64,000 bases of DNA from Heterostelium multicystogenum (Eukaryota > Evosea > Eumycetozoa > Acytosteliales > Acytosteliaceae): assembly GCA_003667245.1 (NCBI GenBank), contig RCNN01000169.1:1-64000 (forward strand), given 5' to 3'. Below the pieces are notes generated by a model. The model was not told the origin of the DNA and did no database searches. It saw nothing but the letters and a program-made list of their open reading frames with translations. The position numbers and the translations under genes are program-made. Below are positions 10,424 to 23,300 of the stretch, piece after piece. Numbering within the stretch: position 1 is the first letter of the stretch; each line of letters opens with the position of its first letter.

Positions 10424-12112
10424 TTACAAATTGGATTTGGCATTGGATTTAATTACATCGTTGACTGTTAAAGTTAAATAGGAATTATTGGTTAGAATGA
10501 TAACACAATTTTGTTATTTAAATTTTATAAACTTACTATCAATACCAAGTCCCTTGCAATTCTGGTACCATAATCCTTATCGGCTCTGTAGAAATTGTTG
10601 ATGGCACGGAGTTGAATCTCACGGATAGTGACAGCCTTCATGTGACCAACAATGTTGGAGACCAAACGTGACTTGGCACCCTCGTCCATCAAACGGTAGA
10701 GATCACCTGGTTGAACAAAGTCGTCATTTGGATGTTGATACTTTTGACGAGCAGCAACACCAGAGATGTTGAATTTGGCAATTCCTGCTTCTGGACAACT
10801 TCTGGACCACCGAAGCTGTTTGGATGGTAGTTTGGACCCTTACCACCGTTACAATTGACAGCCATGAAACCATCACGTTGGTAGTTCTTGACACCACCCT
10901 TAACGGCGTATGGGACAGTTGATTGGGATTTGTTGGTAGTTGACACCGAGACGGTGACGGTGGGTGTCTGGGTAGGAGAAAAGACGTCCTTGCAACATCT
11001 TGTCCAATGATGGTTCAATACCTGGTACCATGTGTGATGGTGAGAAGGCAGCTTGCTCGACCTCGGCGAAGTAGTTCTCTGGGTTACGGTTCAAAACCAT
11101 ACGACCGATTGGGATCAATGGGTAGTCCTTGTGTGGCCATACCTTGGTGACATCGAATGGATCGAAACGGTATTTGAAGGCATCATCATACTCCATCAAT
11201 TGAATGTGAACCTTCCATGCTGGTTCGTTACCGTTGGCAATGCTCTCGAAAAGATCACGAGTAGCAGAGTCTGGATCGGAGCTGGCAAGACGTGCAGCTT
11301 CCTCAGCAGTGAGGTTTTGAATACCAGACTCAGTCTTGAAGTGGAGCTTGACCCAGTATTGCTTACCTTGTTGGTTGACCCATTTCAAGGTGTGTGATGA
11401 GAAACCATCCATATGACGGTATCCCTTTGGTGTACCTCTGTCTGAGAACAAAATTGTGAATTGATGGGTTGATTCTGGAGTTAAACTTGCGAAATCCCAG
11501 AAGGCATTTGGATCCTTCAAGTTAGTTTGTGGGTTTACGCCTTTCTGTTAAAGTGCTAAGATTAATATATTGAGCTATCGTTTTAAATCGTTTATGTGCT
11601 CAACTTACTGTGTGTGGATGAAATCTGGGAACTTTGATGGGTCACGAATGAAGAAAACTGGAGTGTCTATTTTGTAAAGTTATCATTAGATTTATATCAT
11701 CGAACAATCTAGTAGATGTTACTTACTGTTACCAACCATATCCCAGTTACCCTCTTCGGTGTAGAACTTGACAGCGAAACCACGTGGATCACGATCAGAA
11801 TCAGCGGAACCCTTCTCACCACCGACAGTTGAGAAACGAACAAAGACTGGAGTACGCTTACCGAGCTTGTTCATGAATTTAGCACGACACCACTTTGGGA
11901 GGTCTGAATTGGTGACCTCAAAGTAACCATGTGCACCAGCACCCTTAGCATGTACAACACGCTCTGGGATACGCTCACGATCAAAGTGAGCCAATTTGTC
12001 GATCAAGTGGAAATCTTGAATCAAAAATTGGACCTGGGTTACCAGCGGTCAATGAGTTGAGGTTGTTGTCAACGGGTGCACCGTTTGAAGTTGTAAGAAT
12101 TGGTTGAGACAT
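10424..12112 (-). CDS. catA: Catalase (haem, peroxisomal)
   Basis: Decomposes hydrogen peroxide to water and oxygen. Family landmarks are in order: the region around the active-site His ([17 protein letters not shown]), the [27 protein letters not shown] block, the Asn region (GNWDMVGN), and the proximal haem motif [14 protein letters not shown] with its Tyr ligand. Start ATG is at 12112 ([14 protein letters not shown]). The last exon follows a GTAAGT...AACAG intron (about 10470-10537) and ends ...SNAKSNL at TAA 10424-10426. SNL is a non-canonical PTS1-like tripeptide, comparable to the ANL of animal catalase. Further introns lie near 11545-11608 and 11670-11725. Homopolymer slips are needed at about 12025 (T5), 10917 (C3) and 10793 (C2). 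Dictyostelium has catA and catB, and I cannot prove which this is. Confidence 0.93.
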
Positions 12113-13513
12113 TCTATATTATCTATTTCAAAAATATTAATATTAATAAAATAGATTTATATGGATGATGTGTTAAAACAAAAAAAAAAAAAAAAAAAAA
12201 AAAGCAGGTTGAAGAGGTGAATTTAACAATTTAAATTAATCTTAATCTGTTTGCTGTTTAAAAAATTATAAAAAAATTGAATTTTATGATACTAAAACTA
12301 TAAACACAATTATGTTATTTTATTGCTTTGATGAATTTGACTGATTTCTATTAATTTGATATTCCAACTTAACATATAAAATAATTGAATGAAAATGATA
12401 TTGTTGTTGTTGTTTTTGATTTATTTGGTTTGAGTGAATGTGTATATTAGTGGGTGTTAGTTGAATTCAAAACAAAAATAAAATAAAAGTAACAAATAAA
12501 ACACACACATAATTAAAATTATTGTTTGTTGTCAAATTATTATTACAACAATAGTGTAATATTGCTATTGAGTTGAAGTGTATTTGAATGAAGCTCTGCA
12601 ATTGAACTCAAACTTGAACTAGAGTATGTTCAAACAACAAGTTCAGCTATCTAATCTCTTCGTAGCCCAATCTTCAAGTTCACCGATATCCTTGTCTTTC
12701 ATTTCCAAGCATACAAATAAAGACAAGATATTTATTATATTTGTATTATTACACTGTTAAATGATACTTTACCTCTTTATTGTTAATAATAAGATAAATA
12801 TACAAATTGAAAATAATTAAATGGACATCTAACTTTAATCACCTCATCCATGCAATTCAAATGCAAAATTTGTTTAAAATAAAAAAATCTTTCCTGTTTT
12901 TGTCACCACAATACTCCATAAAAGGATATGTAACTGAAATTTCGCAATTATTTGTTTTTTACAAAAATCAACTACAACAATAATTATAATGAACTTCATT
13001 GGAACTCCTTCTTTCCTTTACTTTTTTCAAAACTACTAATAATTAATAATGACAACCTATATATATATAAATAAATAAAAATAACATAAAATTAATTAAA
13101 TGGTAAATTAATTAAAGTGTTAAAAGACAAACAAACATTGTATGTGGGTTATGTATAACACAGTGAGTGTGTCAAATATAATGCAAAGTAAACTGATTTT
13201 GGTTTAATATTATTATAATTATTATATAAAACTAAATACTATAGTTAGTGGTGCAGGATATTGTTGCTGTTTCATTAGTAGTTTAATTTAATATTGTAAA
13301 AGTCGACTATTTTTTATCAATATATATATATATATATTTGTTTGTCTGTTGTAATAATGGATTGGATTGTTTTAATTAATTAAATGAATGTTTAATTAAA
13401 TTGGTTGTTTTGTTGTTTTTATTTTTATTTTTTAATGGTTTGAGAAAGGTTTATTGGTTTTATTGTTTTGGTAGCAAAGATATATTTATAAGTTTAGAAA
13501 CAACAACAACTAC
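12113..13513. other. Long spacer, catalase / hydrolase promoters
   Basis: Divergent upstream regions of catalase (-) and the hydrolase (+). It contains a 25-base A run at 12180-12204 and a (TA)n patch at about 13319-13336. One short minus-strand stretch at 12643-12714 reads like a C-terminal exon (KDKDIGELEDWATKRLDS then TGA), but I cannot connect it to upstream exons. Confidence 0.45.
12180..12204. repeat. A25 homopolymer
   Basis: A run of 25 A residues just upstream of the catalase start. Dictyostelid promoters commonly have long dA/dT tracts, so it may act as a nucleosome-excluding element. Confidence 0.7.
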
Positions 13514-14605
13514 ATGTCGATGATAGATGACTATAAATCGATGGACAGTGAATTACTGATACGCTATAAAAAGGTTGTGCGAACCAAACCGGTTAAGTTG
13601 ATTCTCCTCCTGTGGAAAGGTTTGAAAGAATTGATTGTGGTTCTCTTTTTGATTCCTAGGCTGTGGTTTTCGGCGCTATTCTATTTAGTCGGATATCAAA
13701 TGGCATCGTCGTCGTGTATCATAGCGAGGAATATCAGATACTCAAAGAAGCGACCTCGCAATATCATGGATGTATACATGCCCAACCGTCGAGGTGAAAT
13801 GGGAAACAATCCAGTGCTTGTTTTCGTCCACGGCGGTGGATGGTCGAATGGATTCAAGACATTGTACGTGTGTCTTGGCCGTCGCTTTACCTTGTACGGC
13901 GTGACCACTATCATTGCCAACTACACGCGTTATCCAGAGGGCAAAACCGAACAGCAAATAGAAGATATGGAGCTACTTATGAATTACCTATTTGAAAATG
14001 TGCACAAGTATGGCGGCAATCCCGATGACATCACGCTGATGGGCCACAGCGCAGGTGCACACATGACCGCACAGTATTTGGTCACCAAATACAACAGCAA
14101 ATCAAAATCCATTAAGAATTACATTGGTATAGCAGGGATCTACGATATCCCCGACCATTTTATACACCAGGCGAAAATGGGATTCGAAGAAAAATCGAAT
14201 ATGGCAAGGTGCTGCAATGGACCGGCTGGATTCAAAGCAGCATCGCCCACTTACCAACTCTCGAAAATACCAGACAAATCCATCGAATTGCCTTCAATCT
14301 ATTTACTGCACGGTGACAAAGACGAAATAGTCCCGATAGAGTCATCATTTAAATTCTCAAAGATTGTTCAAGAGAAATCCACAGGTCATATACAGGTTTT
14401 AAAATATGGAGGAGTCGATCATTTCGATGCAATTATTCTGTTGCAGGACCAAGACACAGCAAGGGCAAGTTCAATGCCATTCAACGAAATACGAGGATCA
14501 CACATACACCGAGACAAAGAATACCAACTAGGCGACATACTTCAAATCATCAATGGTCAATCAAACATTGAAACAGAACTCGATAATCATAATCACATTG
14601 ATTAA
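13514..14605 (+). CDS. ICME-like alpha/beta hydrolase (membrane-anchored esterase)
   Basis: A single-exon protein of 363 aa. A hydrophobic segment at about residues 28-61 suggests an N-terminal membrane anchor. The hydrolase core shows the oxyanion motif HGGGW (106-110), the nucleophile elbow GHSAGA (Ser179), an acidic residue in HGDKDEIVP (about 266-274) and the catalytic His in GGVDHF (His303). The order and the NYTRYPEG and YGGNPDDI signatures match prenylcysteine methylesterase-like/BD-FAE hydrolases. Family members demethylate prenylcysteine methyl esters or hydrolyse other small esters, so the substrate is not settled by sequence. No frame breaks were found. The ATG at 13514 follows a CAACAACAACTAC leader. 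Confidence 0.85.
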   Translation: MSMIDDYKSMDSELLIRYKKVVRTKPVKLILLLWKGLKELIVVLFLIPRLWFSALFYLVGYQMASSSCIIARNIRYSKKRPRNIMDVYMPNRRGEMGNNPVLVFVHGGGWSNGFKTLYVCLGRRFTLYGVTTIIANYTRYPEGKTEQQIEDMELLMNYLFENVHKYGGNPDDITLMGHSAGAHMTAQYLVTKYNSKSKSIKNYIGIAGIYDIPDHFIHQAKMGFEEKSNMARCCNGPAGFKAASPTYQLSKIPDKSIELPSIYLLHGDKDEIVPIESSFKFSKIVQEKSTGHIQVLKYGGVDHFDAIILLQDQDTARASSMPFNEIRGSHIHRDKEYQLGDILQIINGQSNIETELDNHNHID

Positions 14606-15359
14606 TTAGAAAGACAATGTATAATATAATATAACATAATATAGAATCATATAAGATAAGATATGGACATTTCAGCTCACTAATAAAGTTCACAAAAGCA
14701 AGCTTGTCCAAATGTAATAATAATAATTAGAACCAACATCAAGAGTATCGGCCGTCTCATGTGGTTACCAGGCTGATTGACTTGGTAGACTGAGAGCAGT
14801 TCGATGGGGATGTTTGATCGAACACAAAGTCTCGACAGCAGTCAACAATTCACCTACTAATTTTGGTGGTATTCAGAAAAATTTGGTGTATGGAGATGTT
14901 TATTTTTTGTTTTTTGAAGATTCTTGTATTTTTATGTGCACTTAAAAATAAATCAATAATTTAAATAAAAATCGGTGCAACCGTTGAACCAAACTTTGAA
15001 AAGTCAGAAATCTAATTTTGTGGTTTTGAGATAGGTAAGCAGCAGTCCAATTAATCCTACTCAACTCCATGTAAAAATTAAATTTCAGGACTTTTTGATC
15101 ACCTGAAAAAATCTAATATCATTGAATTTCTTTGATTTATTGGTGGGTGGTGGTCAACAAAATTTATATAAATTTCAAGATTTCAAATCTAAGTTAATCA
15201 ATCAACTCAACAAGCAGTTACTCCAACAGCTAAATTCAATAGATATACATATATATATTTACAGATATTATTGTATATTTATAAAGTTCCAAACAGATAA
15301 ACCAAACAGATAAAAAATTGTACTTGTATAGAAAGATATATATATTAGAGAGAAAGAAA
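14606..15359. other. Spacer with GC-elevated structured island
   Basis: AT-rich apart from about 14745-14865, which has clearly higher GC and two short perfect hairpins: TACCA/TGGTA at 14766-14787 and TTCGAT/ATCGAA at 14800-14822. No ORF fits this island. It may be a non-coding RNA, but I recognise no known family in it. The rest is the vacuolin 5' flank. Confidence 0.4.
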
Positions 15360-17204
15360 ATGATTGCCACTCAAATCGATCATCACAAGAATGAGGCTGC
15401 TACTTTCAGCTCGGAACATGACCATGAGGACTTGGAGTCTAAGATGGAGCTCACTGTCAGCCAAATCGTTATTAGATCAGATTTCTCAAATGTGTCTGCA
15501 CAAGAGCAAGCCAAAATCATTTTGGAACGTTTCAATGCTGGAATCAAGAACTCTGCTTTCACTGACAACCCCGCACTAGGTCGTGCCTTGGATCGTGTAG
15601 ATGTCAGCTATTTCGCCATGGGTCACCGTAATCAAGTTGCAGAGTTGCTCGATCCAAGAGGTCAAAGGTAAGTCATCACCTATTCTACGAGGATTTCACA
15701 TCCACTAATATTTACTGATGACGTTTTGTGATAATCCAGATTTGCCCTTACCTTGACTCCAGATCCCACTGTTACTATTAAGTATTTGGGTGAGGTTGCC
15801 AAGACTGCTCATTACTTTGGAGCCTATGGTAAGCATGTGCTCAATGTCCCAGCTGGACACTACGCCAAGGCCTTCTCTAAGAACAGACCAATCCTCTACG
15901 GTGAAGGTCCACATGTTATCATCGATCCAACCTTTGAGTTCAACGAGAGCACTGGATTCATCAGCTCAAACGAACCAGTCATTGAGCATCAAACTATCAA
16001 TATTTTGAGAATTCCTGCCGGTAAGGTAGCCAAAGTATGGTTGGGTACCCAACCAGTCATCTTGGAGTCAAGACGTGATCCATACGTCTTTGTTGACGCT
16101 CAATTCCGTTTGGTTTCACCAGATGGTGGAAAGAAGGCTGGAATGTTCTACAACTCAATTGATACCTACATTGAACATGGTTCCATCAAGCGTATCATCC
16201 CACACACTGGTGAGGTCGCTATTACCTATAACAACGGTATCCTTACTGTCATTCCACCACCAAAGGACGGAAAGCCAGTCATCATCAACAGCTCTACTCA
16301 CAACTTCGATGGATTCATCTCAACCTCACTCCAAACTTGTTTGTTCCCAAGTAAGGAGACCAAACAACAGGCTATGGATGACAACAAGAACAACAAGGCT
16401 GCTACCAGTGACGAAATCAACTTGAAGATCTTCCAAACTCGTGATTCACTCAGAGTCGGTGTTGTATTGATTGTTGCCTTCAAGATTGTCGACCCAGAGC
16501 TTGCAGTAACCAAGCTTGGAAAGGAAGGTATCTTGCCTCACATTGAGAATGTTTCATTTGCTGATATGGGTAAGGCCATCCAATTGTCCACCCTCCAAGA
16601 AGTTATGTACTTCAACAACACCAAGCCAGGAGCTAGCACTGAGGAAACTCAACTCCAAACCATTCAAGATCGTGTCAAGACCAATCTTGCCAAGGATCTT
16701 TCCGAGTATGGTATTGAATTGGCTCGTCTCCAAATTGAGACAATGAAGGTTTTGGACGAAGAGATTGCCAAAAAACTTGCTGGTCAATCCGTTACCACTG
16801 CCGAGTACACCACCAAGCAAGCCACCTTGGTCAAGGAGTACGACATCAAGACCACCGAGGCCAAATTGAAGGCTGAGACTGACAACATTGCTTTGGTACA
16901 AAAGAATAATGCCATCATTGCCGAGGCCCAGGCCAAGCTCCAATCTGCCCAAAGAGAGGCAGAGGCACTCCTGATTGCAGCTGATGCCGAGCGTAAGGCT
17001 GCCGAAATGAAGGGTGAGCTCTACGCCAAGTACCCACAACTCTTGGAATTGAAGATGGCCAAGATCAAAGCAAAGGCATTGAACTCAGCCACCATCTACA
17101 TTACACCTGACAACGTTGGTAACTTTATGAGCTCACCATTAGTATACGTTGATCGTATGAATGCAGCTGCCAAGAAGCCATCAGTAGATCATGACAAGAA
17201 GTAA
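15360..17204 (+). CDS. vac: Vacuolin (flotillin-like SPFH protein of post-lysosomes)
   Basis: CDS join(15360..15667,15740..17204), 590 aa, with no frame breaks. The intron is GTAAGT...ATCCAG. The N-terminal motif ([18 protein letters not shown]) leads into a beta-rich region and an SPFH/prohibitin-like domain. A Glu/Ala-rich helix follows ([18 protein letters not shown]), as in flotillins. Length and layout match Dictyostelium vacuolins A/B, which oligomerise on the cytosolic face of late endosomes/post-lysosomes and act in endolysosomal maturation and membrane microdomains. Major vault protein also has an SPFH-like shoulder, but the tandem MVP repeats are absent here. The ATG at 15360 was chosen because an upstream in-frame extension to 15318 adds an atypical start. 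It cannot be assigned to vacA or vacB. Confidence 0.78.
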
Positions 17205-17395
17205 ACAACATCTGACAAACAAAGTTTACACAAAGCTTTGATGTAAAGTAAATCCAATAAATGTACAATAACATTAAACACACATATAGTTCCAATTGCT
17301 ATCCAAGGAGTATTTAATCGTTGTTGCGATTGGGAATAAACGTTCTATTGACAATTTATTAGAGAATGATGCCAGCAAGTTGCAGACAAAAAATT

Positions 17396-20300
17396 TCAAG
17401 ATTTTGAAAGTTGCATGTACTTTATGATGTTAGCTGTCCAAGTGATTCTGCCTTGTTCGTTGGTGGCTACAAATTCTGGGACTCCGGATATCATTTGAAG
17501 GTAGTAGGTACTGATTGGGAAACTTTGACACCAGAATGGCGGTTGTCCAAGACATGATTTGATACAAAGTTGGGGTGGATTCGTGTTGCTAAAGTCCGAT
17601 AGATATATCCTGCAGGAAGGTGCCGGAATGTTGGTGGTTGGACTTGACCAGACTACCATACGCTTAATGGTGTGATAGACGTCAATTATTCCGGTCGTAT
17701 AGTTCCATCTGAGATTGAGGTATCCATTTCCAATTGGTTTGGTATTGTTAGTAAGCTGAAGGTAGTTCTCGACTGTTCCGGGTTTTGAGATATATCCATC
17801 GATGATCTTGTCATTCTTGATGAATGAGAATCCCCAGTCATCTGGTCTAGGTGATCCAATCCAATTCATATGAATAGCGGTTGAATTGATTATTGCCAGC
17901 TCTTTTGGTCTGATTACACCGTTTGAAGCAGTAATAATGAATCCATCACGGTCCAGACGAGCCGTAATTGGACTCAGTGGAAGAAATGATGGTCTTTCAG
18001 AGTACCAAAGAGCGACAGCATAGAGAGGATAGCCAAGATATGGATTAGCGTCATAAATCGTCAATCTACCATTGGATGAAAGCTTCAGATATGTTTTTCC
18101 ATTGGTGATAATTTCATTTTCAGTAATAACTCTATCCTCAGGCTCAGGATAATGTTCTTGATCACTTGAAACTAGGAAGCTTCCAGGAATCATCTTGTGG
18201 TCAGATGGGTCGGTGAGCGAGGTGAATCTTCCATACCTCATCCTACCTTTTTCATTGATCAGATAATATCCAATTTGTGATGAGACATAGGCAGGTACCA
18301 GCCCAAAGTATTTTCCACCAAGACCTTGAGTATTCATGCACCATTGTACTTTAGAACCGTCAGTTGTGTACGCACAAATGTCACTAGTGTCATGGAATAT
18401 CAATTTGCAATTAATCTTGGAAGTTGGAGGATTATAATAATTAAATGTGTATTCTGATGACCATATTGGGTTCCCAGAATAAATTACATTAATTGAGTCA
18501 TAGATTTCTAGTTGACAAGTTTTCGGGCTCATAGTCAAGTAGTGTAAACCATTGGTTAGGGCAGTTGGATATGATGCAGTGCCAGATGCATAGAGGACAT
18601 TCCTTTGGGCATTGTCAAGGAAATTGGGAGTGTACACTAATGGGTGGATAAATTGTTTCTTGTAATCGGCATTTACGGTATTCGCAAAGTTTGGGTGTAG
18701 TTTAAACCATATAACTTCTTTTTGTTCATTTTGCACAATAATACCAAGAGGAGTCAATCTGAGATATCTTCCTTTCATTGGCATGACGGTTAGACACCAT
18801 CTTGGACAGCTTTGTCCTGAGCCTCCGCCTACAGCATTGTTGATACAAAGATTATCATTTGGAAGGAAAATTAGCTGATCTTGACCATTACATTGATTGG
18901 AAGTATAGCTTGATGATGGAACCGAGAAAACGATTGTACCCATCGAAGTAACCGTCAGACCAGCGGAAGTCAAAGAAATTTTTGACAAGATATTGGAGCC
19001 TGATTGAATTACCATTTGAGAGTTAATAGCCATTCTATTGTTGGAAGAGTTCAGTGAATCAAGATATGGGTATTGTTCGAGGTCACCGTATGGACTATTA
19101 TATTGGACAGTGTAGCTTTGATAGAGTTTATATCCTTTGAAATAGATGTTAATAACTCTCTTTCCGATATGAGATTTGAAATAGCATTGGGAGTCGGCAC
19201 ACTTCAATGCTTCTGAACCGATGTAGAATTGGTAGTCGGATGGAACTGGATATACATTTAATAAAGAATGGTAGCCACCTTGATAGTTTATAGTAGGAAA
19301 CAAAGAGATGAAAGATACTTCAAAAGATTTACCAAAGCCAGCCGGGCTTAAGTAACCGGATTCAGCTATAGTAAGTAATGGATTGCCTGAACGAGTATCT
19401 CGATCAATATACATGACAAGCCCTGGTGGAACTTGTATTGATTTGGTTTTCATAGACCATCCTAGGTATGTGATTGTTGTTTCGTTGAAGAATCCTGGTG
19501 GAAGTGACAGTGTTGATCCTTCGTATGGTAGATTATCATAGAGAACAACTGGCTGTTGAGCATTTCTATTGTCCCAAATAAAGATTGGCATTACCTTTGT
19601 TGATGGAGCAGTCAACTCAACATAGTTGAATATTGATAGCCTTTTTGGAAATGAGGTCTGCACGTTTATGGTCGATTTGACTCCAATTGGTATCAAAAAG
19701 TTGATTTGTGATCCCTTGTTATATTCTTTGAAAGTATAGGATCGTCCTTTATAGGTAAATCTGAGCTCAGCATAGGTGGCGGAGTCTTGGAAAGGTACAA
19801 TGTCATAGTTTGGTGGGATAAGACTACTGGTAACCATTGACAGTGTAATTGGGGAAGCTAAAGAGGTAAATATAGGTTAGAAGAATGTTATTATTGATTC
19901 CCAAAATACTTTTACCTACAATAAGTAATTGACAATTTGGTTCCAACCAACACTGATGCACAATCGTTTCCACTATTTACTATCGACGAAACCTTAAATT
20001 GGCAGTTAGAGGTTGAATGACACCAACCATAGGGTAAGAGTTCATATTCACCATATGGTAGCACTAGACTAGAGGGTCCTGCGGCAGAGTTTAGTGTTGC
20101 GAAACAACCATAACCTGTATCTTGGACAACACTAATGTCTTTTTGAATGGTTTGACCTGGGGATATAGTGATTGTTGATAATGATGGTAGTGAGTAATAG
20201 GTCGTTTCAACATTGATTATGTCTGTTGTCAGTTGATATGTAGCTGGGATTACGATTGGGAATGAATAGTATCCATTGGAGTCACATGATGCAACATATT

Positions 20301-23300
20301 TAGCAACTGAGTTGATTGAAAGTGTGATCTTGCAAGTGGCAAGCGTTGGTTCACTGAGTTCTCTGAGATTGTTGTTCTTGTCAACATAGACATAGCCTTG
20401 CATTGATATTAATTGTGTAGAGATAATATTCGACTCTTGGCCTCCTACAATCACTTTTATCTGGACTTGATTGGCAGTTAATGCAGGAAGTTGTTGACAG
20501 GCCATTGTTTCAGCATCAACAAACAATGGCTGTAAACACTTTATCCATTGACCTGCTGATATACTGAAATAGATATCGGAAGAAGATGGTGATACGCCGG
20601 TTGGAACAAGGTTTTGACCTTTAAGAGTTACAGTGGCACCATCATTGATATAGCTATTAATCTTTGGCGGTTCATAAGAGATATAGTTTTCCGGAGATAC
20701 TATGTTAACTGAATTGATGGTTGCAGTGACTGAGAACATAGATCCAATGCCAGGTGGTACCAGACATTCAATAAAGAATTGATATCTATTGCAACCAATA
20801 AAATCGACACCATTGCTGAGCTTGACATTAATGTCCGTTTGATTAGATGATATACCAAATGAGTCTCCATCGAATATTATACTCATTCCTCTTGTTGGGA
20901 CGACCATCGTTGATCTTGTTGTAAAGTAGCTTGGAGAGAGTATTAGAGACGAAGATGCAACTGAGCTCTCTGTTTGGACTTTAACAGGGAGGACCCTGTT
21001 GAGAGTTGGATGTGGAATATCATTTGGAATACTGAATCTAATGGTTTCTGGATTGACCGATTCGAATGGATATTGCTTGTCATAAATGAAGAATTTGGTA
21101 GTTTTGGAATCGCCAAGAGATTGACCTTTAATCAAAACGGAATCACCTGGGAAAATGAAGTTGGGGTCTATTGCTGAGGTCGAGACAATGGTTGGATTGG
21201 CAAATGATAGTCTTTGGGTTGCTTGGATAAAAGGACAGTTAGTTCGTTTAACACCAATTGAGATTTGTTGACCAAAGTATGATGGTGTAACGCACTTAAT
21301 CGAAGAGTCTTGAAGTTGAACAACCAGACATTCTTGGCGACCAATGTATACCTTAGCATCGACGATCGATGTGCCAAAATAGTTTCCTTTAATTTCAATG
21401 ATGTCACCTCCCAATACTCTCAGAGTTGGAGGAGTTATCAGTTCACTTATAGCCGGACATTTGCTGGTGATATAGAAAGATTTCTCATTGATTGTGTTAT
21501 CGAGTTTAACAATATTGTTTATGTCTGAAAGGACTGGTAGCTCACAAACGATCGATGTGCTGTTGACCAATTGCGTGGAGGAGCATTGATATCCTTCGGA
21601 AATTGTTATTTGAGTTGCAGAGTTGAAGTGGATACCATTAATGGTCACGACATTATTATTGGATAAGCCTGGAATAATATCATTGATGATAGGAATCTGA
21701 CAGATATCAATTGATGCAATCGCTGCCAGTTGCGATTGTTTAATGAGTTTGATATCACAAAGTTTAGAATTGATTGTTGCAAGCAAAATACCATCAAATG
21801 TACTGACGTCCAAAAACAATGACTTAAACGACGAAGGCCTTGGAGAATAGAAATATTCAAACTCTCCATACGAGTATTTGGTAGTTGTGGTGTAAAGTTG
21901 GATGTGCTTCAAGATATTGGTGTATTCGACAATCGACATAGGACTGCAGATTTCATAGTGTAAGCTACTATCCGCTCCAATCTGACAAAGGTCATAGGTC
22001 AATGTCGATCTATATCTTTCATCCAGGAATTTGATTTCGTTGGAATGTGAGGATCCAAGAAGGGTAGAAATCAACTTGTTTTCCAACCAGTCCTCGAATG
22101 AATCTGAAAGTTTACCAGTTTGATCGGCATTCAATTCAAAGATATCTTTGTGGTTGATAAGATTAGAGTCCAAGAGTGATGATAAACCTGCGGAACTTGG
22201 TTGATTGGCATATTGATATTTAAGTTTAGCAGAACGAAAAGCAACTACAACTGCAGCTGGTTTGAATAGTTTTTCGATATCTGGATTGGGAGGTATAATA
22301 AATGCTTTATATTTGTTGTATAGATCAATTGCTGTGGCTGAATCAAATAGATCTAAATCCAACAAGATATCTCTAAAGGTTAATGAAGTTGTAGTCAAGA
22401 GGTTCCAAAACAAAAATGCTACTTTGGTGAAGTCATTATTTTGACATCAGGTTGATGATTCACCAAAGGATTGGCGAGAGGGACTGTAATGGAAAATGTT
22501 GAGAAGTCAGCGGAAGGCACTGGAATGGCAGGATTTGACATTGAGTGGTGAATAAATCTCGCGAGTACCAAGACTACTGAATTTCCCCATAAATCATTAT
22601 TGTTTGCAATTGAGTTGTATTTCTTTTGTGTCATAATATGTTGAGTCAGGAGATGATAGACCAATTCTTCTTTTGGAACACTGGAAGTAGATTTATAGTA
22701 GATGAATGGATATTGGTATTCGGAATCTAACATGAGGCTTGGATCTATGATAATATTGAATCTTGAGTTTAGGTTTGAAAATGTATTAAATCTAGAAATG
22801 AAAGAAATGATTCCAAATTCATTGTTTGTATTTGAATCCAATACATATTGTCGGTTGTCTGGAATGACAGTAAATTTTTGTAGCCTTTTGCTTTTGGTTG
22901 GCTTCACCATAATCAAAACAAAAAGATTAGTATCTGTAGCAAAATTGGAATTAATTCCGGTGTATGTGATTGTTGTTGATAAAGGATTTTCATCAAGACA
23001 TGATCTGAGTTGAACACTTATTGCTTGGTTAAATTGATTGGTACATGATTGAAGTGAAGAGATTGAGTTAATGGTTACTCCTGCTGGATCAACTGCAAGG
23101 TATTCAACAGTCACATGTGTCGGCTCAGAATAGGTTTTCAATGATCCTCTTCCTACACCAGGTGTATTCCACAAGTATTGAGCAACATATGGTTTAAGTT
23201 CTGAAACTTGTTCCAAATGGGGCGAAGCAGCATCATTTGGAAATTGTGAAACAGTCCTTACTACTCTTATAAACTTGTTGACACTAATGATATTTCCACC

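Noticed and set aside
15753..17204. Major vault protein
   Set aside because: An SPFH-like region is shared, but the tandem MVP repeats are absent. Length, start and the Glu/Ala-rich helix fit vacuolin better.
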